Assembly: GCA_964385305.1 (NCBI GenBank) | Contig: CAYLOP010000030.1 | Location: 1 to 25,479 of the forward strand | Reading direction: 5' to 3' | DNA: 25,479 bases | DNA from: CAYLOP01 sp964385305 | GTDB lineage: Bacteria > Chloroflexota > Anaerolineae > Anaerolineales > E44-bin32 | In this document: piece after piece, positions 23,407-25,479 of the stretch | Layout: each line of letters begins with the position of its first letter | How positions within the stretch are numbered: the first letter of the stretch is position 1 | Translations under genes and position numbers: made by a program | The notes under the pieces: generated by a model | Seen by the model: only the letters and a program-made list of their open reading frames with translations | What the model was told of the DNA's origin: nothing | Database searches by the model: none

Positions 23407-24873
23407 ATGAGCAAAGCAGACATTGGACTGATCGGTCTTGGAGTCATGGGCCAGAACTTGGTCCTGAACATGAACGACCGCGGCTTCACCGTCGCTGTAT
23501 TCAACCGAACCGTATCCAAGGTGGACGAGTTCCTCGACAGCGGAGCGAAGGGGACGAATGTGATCGGCGTGCATTCGCTTGAGGAACTGACAAATGTGCT
23601 CAATAAACCCAGGCGCGTTATGCTAATGGTCAAGGCAGGTAAACCGGTGGATGACTTCATCGAACAGCTGCTTCCATACCTGGAAGCGGGCGATATCATC
23701 ATCGATGGCGGCAACTCGAACTATAACGACAGCATCCGCCGCACCGCTTATATTGAATCCAAAGGATTACTGTTCATCGGCGCGGGTGTTTCCGGGGGTG
23801 AAGAAGGCGCTCGCCGTGGTCCGTCCATTATGCCGGGCGGCTCTCCTGCGGCCTGGCCGCATGTCAAGCCGATCTTCCAGGCTGTGGCGGCCAAGGTCAA
23901 ACGCCCCGATGGCGGTGAAGATCCCTGTTGTGACTGGGTGGGCGAGAACGGCGCTGGGCACTATGTCAAGATGGTACATAACGGAATCGAGTATGGTGAC
24001 ATGCAACTAATTTGTGAGGCTTACCATTTGATGCGCGATGGCCTGGAGATGACCCCCGACCAGATGCACACGGTCTTCAGCGAGTGGAATAGGGGCAAGC
24101 TGGACTCGTACCTGAACGAGATCACCCGCGACATCCTGGACTACAAAGATGAGGATGGCCAGCCTATGGTGGACAAGATCCTGGATGCCGCAGAACAAAA
24201 GGGTACCGGCAAATGGACGGCTATCTCAGCACTCGAAATGGGCATTCCATTGACCATGGTGGTCGAGGCCGTGCTGGGACGGGCACTGTCATCGCTCAAG
24301 GATCAGCGTGTGGCTGCATCCAAGGTTCTCTCCGGACCCGATTCTAAAATACCATCTGACCAGAAGACTTTTATCAATGACTTGGAACAGGCTGTCTATG
24401 CATCCAAGATCATGTCTTATACACAAGGGTATATGCTTTTCCGGGCAGCGGCCAAAGAATACAAGTGGAACCTTAACTACGGTGGTATTGCGCTCATGTG
24501 GCGCGGTGGCTGTATCATCCGCTCCGTTTTTCTGGGCAAGATCAAAGAAGCCTTCGATCAGAATCCAGAACTGTCCAATCTCCTCCTTGATCCCTACTTC
24601 AAGGAGCAGGTTCTTTCAGCACAGGAAGCCTGGCGGCGTGTAGTTATGGAGGCTGTCCACAAGGGCATCCCGGTCCCGGCCATGTCCAGCGCTCTGACAT
24701 TCTTCGATGGCTACCGCCGCGAATTTCTACCTGCCAACCTGTTGCAAGCCCAACGTGACTACTTTGGCGCCCACACCTACCAACGCGTGGACAAGCCGCG
24801 CGGCGAGTACTTCCACACCAACTGGACCGGCCGCGGGGGTGACGTCACCTCGACGGTCTGGAAGAAAGACTAA
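23407..24873 (+). CDS. gnd: 6-phosphogluconate dehydrogenase (decarboxylating)
   Basis: A 488-residue dehydrogenase that oxidises and decarboxylates 6-phosphogluconate to ribulose 5-phosphate. The Rossmann motif GLGVMG (residues 10-15), NRT after the second strand (suggesting NADP), the signature VSGGEEGARRGPSIMPGG, the active-site KMVHNGIEYGDMQ and the C-terminal YFGAHTYQR are all intact, and the length is of the long bacterial type. I chose ATG 23407, whose sequence begins exactly at the family N-terminus; the frame extends back into larA to 23284. It lies 41 nt after the LarA-like gene, which supports a shared gluconate role: it consumes the product of GntK and regenerates the reducing power spent by the SDR. 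Confidence 0.95.
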   Translation: MSKADIGLIGLGVMGQNLVLNMNDRGFTVAVFNRTVSKVDEFLDSGAKGTNVIGVHSLEELTNVLNKPRRVMLMVKAGKPVDDFIEQLLPYLEAGDIIIDGGNSNYNDSIRRTAYIESKGLLFIGAGVSGGEEGARRGPSIMPGGSPAAWPHVKPIFQAVAAKVKRPDGGEDPCCDWVGENGAGHYVKMVHNGIEYGDMQLICEAYHLMRDGLEMTPDQMHTVFSEWNRGKLDSYLNEITRDILDYKDEDGQPMVDKILDAAEQKGTGKWTAISALEMGIPLTMVVEAVLGRALSSLKDQRVAASKVLSGPDSKIPSDQKTFINDLEQAVYASKIMSYTQGYMLFRAAAKEYKWNLNYGGIALMWRGGCIIRSVFLGKIKEAFDQNPELSNLLLDPYFKEQVLSAQEAWRRVVMEAVHKGIPVPAMSSALTFFDGYRREFLPANLLQAQRDYFGAHTYQRVDKPRGEYFHTNWTGRGGDVTSTVWKKD

Positions 24874-24874
24874 C

Positions 24875-24908
24875 CGATCATCATGTGATCGTCACCTTGG
24901 AAGTGACG
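24875..24908 (+). terminator. Paired hairpins after gnd
   Basis: CGATCA/TGATCG (24875-24880, 24886-24891) and CGTCAC/GTGACG (24890-24895, 24903-24908) form two adjacent stem-loops starting two bases after the gnd stop. A T6 run comes only about 14 nt later, so termination is plausible but not classical. Confidence 0.45.
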
Positions 24909-24918
24909 GTTACTTAAA

Positions 24919-25114
24919 GAATTTTTTATCGAATACGGACTCAACATCTACGCTGCCAACTTGGCCGATTGCTTCTATCTGGACATGGGCATCGCCACTA
25001 CCACGGTGGACTACCCGGTCGGCGAAGCATCTCGCTGCTCGGCACCTGATCGAGATCCGTCCGCGCTACGCGCGTCAGGATGACATTAGGGCGGTGCGCG
25101 CGAGGCGTTTATAA
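24919..25114 (+). pseudogene. Frameshifted remnant of an unidentified gene
   Basis: One frame reads FFIEYGLNIYAANLADCFYL then DMGIATTTVDYPVGE; near 25025 a frameshift moves the coherent reading to HLAARHLIEIRPRYARQDD then IRAVRARRL with a stop at 25112-25114. Both parts look like real protein, with the codon use of the neighbouring GC-richer genes. I do not recognise the family. Start and most of the gene are missing. Confidence 0.5.
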
Positions 25115-25144
25115 AATCCCGTCCGCAGAGAAAATTGCAACTGT

Positions 25145-25239
25145 TGTGGGGTGGAGCATTGGGGGATCATCAGGCTCATAACACGAAGGTTCTTGGTTCC
25201 CTGGAAGAGCACCATGACAGGCGAATCCAAGCCCCGCTA
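25145..25239 (+). pseudogene. Initiator tRNA-Met (CAT) pseudogene with an insertion in the T loop
   Basis: The segment begins TGTGGGGTGGAGCA and carries an intact anticodon loop CTCATAA. The acceptor strand pairs with CCCCGCT (25232-25238) except at 1-72, which is unpaired as in initiator tRNAs. The T stem CTTGG/CCAAG is perfect, but about 20 extra bases split the T loop between TTC and GAAT, and the D and anticodon stems have mismatches (only three of five anticodon-stem pairs remain). It cannot fold as a normal tRNA and is followed directly by a strong terminator. Confidence 0.7.
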
Positions 25240-25244
25240 CCTAG

Positions 25245-25271
25245 AAAAAGCGCCCGTGAGGGCGCTTTTTT
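25245..25271. terminator. Strong rho-independent terminator
   Basis: AAAAAGCGCCC (25245-25255) pairs perfectly with GGGCGCTTTTT (25260-25270) around a GTGA loop, ending in six Ts. It is symmetric and should work in both directions. Confidence 0.9.
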
Positions 25272-25424
25272 ATAATATTACTTCCGCATGGAGGGTATTT
25301 TGGGATTCGGACTGGTGACCTCGGGGATATTGGTCCTTAGAGTTGGATTCTTTAAGGTTTTACATAGTCTCGCAAAACAGGGGATGGGTAGGGCACTTAT
25401 TTAGGATTCGGGCTCGTAGCCTCC
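25272..25424. other. Non-coding region before repeat copy 2
   Basis: No gene is visible. GGATTCGGACTGGTGACCTC (from 25303) and GGATTCGGGCTCGTAGCCTC (from 25403) resemble each other and look like reverse-complemented T-arm and variable regions of tRNAs, suggesting minus-strand decayed tRNA sequence. Confidence 0.35.
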
Positions 25425-25477
25425 AGGTCCTCAGCCGCCGTTCGCGCCTGATGGTCTTACAGGTGTTCGTTCCGCGA
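25425..25477 (+). repeat. Direct repeat, copy 2 (tRNA-like element), cut by window end
   Basis: About 89 percent identical over 53 nt to 3998-4050, including an identical first 21 nt and a covarying hairpin (CGCCTG/CAGGTG). The window ends two bases later, so its 3' part is unseen. Confidence 0.7.
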
Positions 25478-25479
25478 AT

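Noticed and set aside
24707..25114. A plus-frame open reading frame overlapping the end of gnd
   Set aside because: Its first part is an out-of-frame shadow of gnd; only the last ~28 codons look real and belong to a frameshifted remnant.

Overview
The window looks like a chromosomal segment of an anaerobic, sugar-acid-degrading bacterium, most plausibly an Anaerolineae-type member of the Chloroflexota. That placement is inferred from a DUF2723-type membrane protein tail, the UxaE and LarA-family enzymes, and a Chloroflexota-style lipoprotein linker; no rRNA or other marker gene confirms it. A run of 10 Ns at 14010-14019 and an odd insertion nearby suggest a draft or metagenome assembly.

Layout. 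2-481: tail of a DUF2723-like membrane protein. 529-3661: compact plus-strand operon of a LacD-like class I aldolase, a PfkB sugar kinase and a GatZ/KbaZ-family protein (tagatose-type metabolism). 3662-4522: non-coding, with degenerate tRNA-like sequence. 4526-7926: hexuronate cluster A, uxaC remnant - uxaE - mannonate oxidoreductase (SDR) - larA-like remnant - gntK. 8116-17802: minus-strand operon, transcribed from sbp through a PanE-like reductase, a cyclase, two PEP-mutase-superfamily proteins and dppBCDF. 17803-18587: long leader with a transposase remnant, a sigma70-like promoter and a LacI-type operator. 18588-19574: lacI. 19849-20490: cupin, a cut-off uxaC N-terminus and an orphan C-terminal fragment. 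20492-24873: hexuronate cluster B, uxaC - uxaE/SDR fused remnant - larA-like - gnd. 24919-25479: frameshifted gene remnant, initiator-tRNA pseudogene, strong terminator and a repeat also present at 4.0 kb.

How it fits together. The intact genes of clusters A and B make one coherent route not using UxuA/KdgK/KdgA: glucuronate or galacturonate -> (UxaC) fructuronate or tagaturonate -> (UxaE) fructuronate -> (SDR) D-mannonate -> (LarA-family C2 epimerase) D-gluconate -> (GntK) 6-phosphogluconate -> (Gnd) ribulose 5-phosphate. D-mannonate and D-gluconate are C2 epimers, and the LarA-like protein keeps the family's cofactor and catalytic residues at the correct spacing. This is the main candidate for an undescribed system.

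Clusters A and B appear to be two copies of one ancestral uxaC-uxaE-SDR-larA cluster that decayed in complementary fashion: A keeps uxaE and SDR but only the ends of uxaC and larA; B keeps uxaC and larA but only a 92-nt fusion of uxaE and the SDR tail. The minus-strand transporter/enzyme operon with lacI, cupin and the truncated second-type uxaC sits between them and looks like an inserted block. Three copies of a LacI-type operator (best copy TGCAATCGATTGCA) tie together lacI, cupin and the operon promoter. The dppB gene of this block carries an in-frame TGA near its start.
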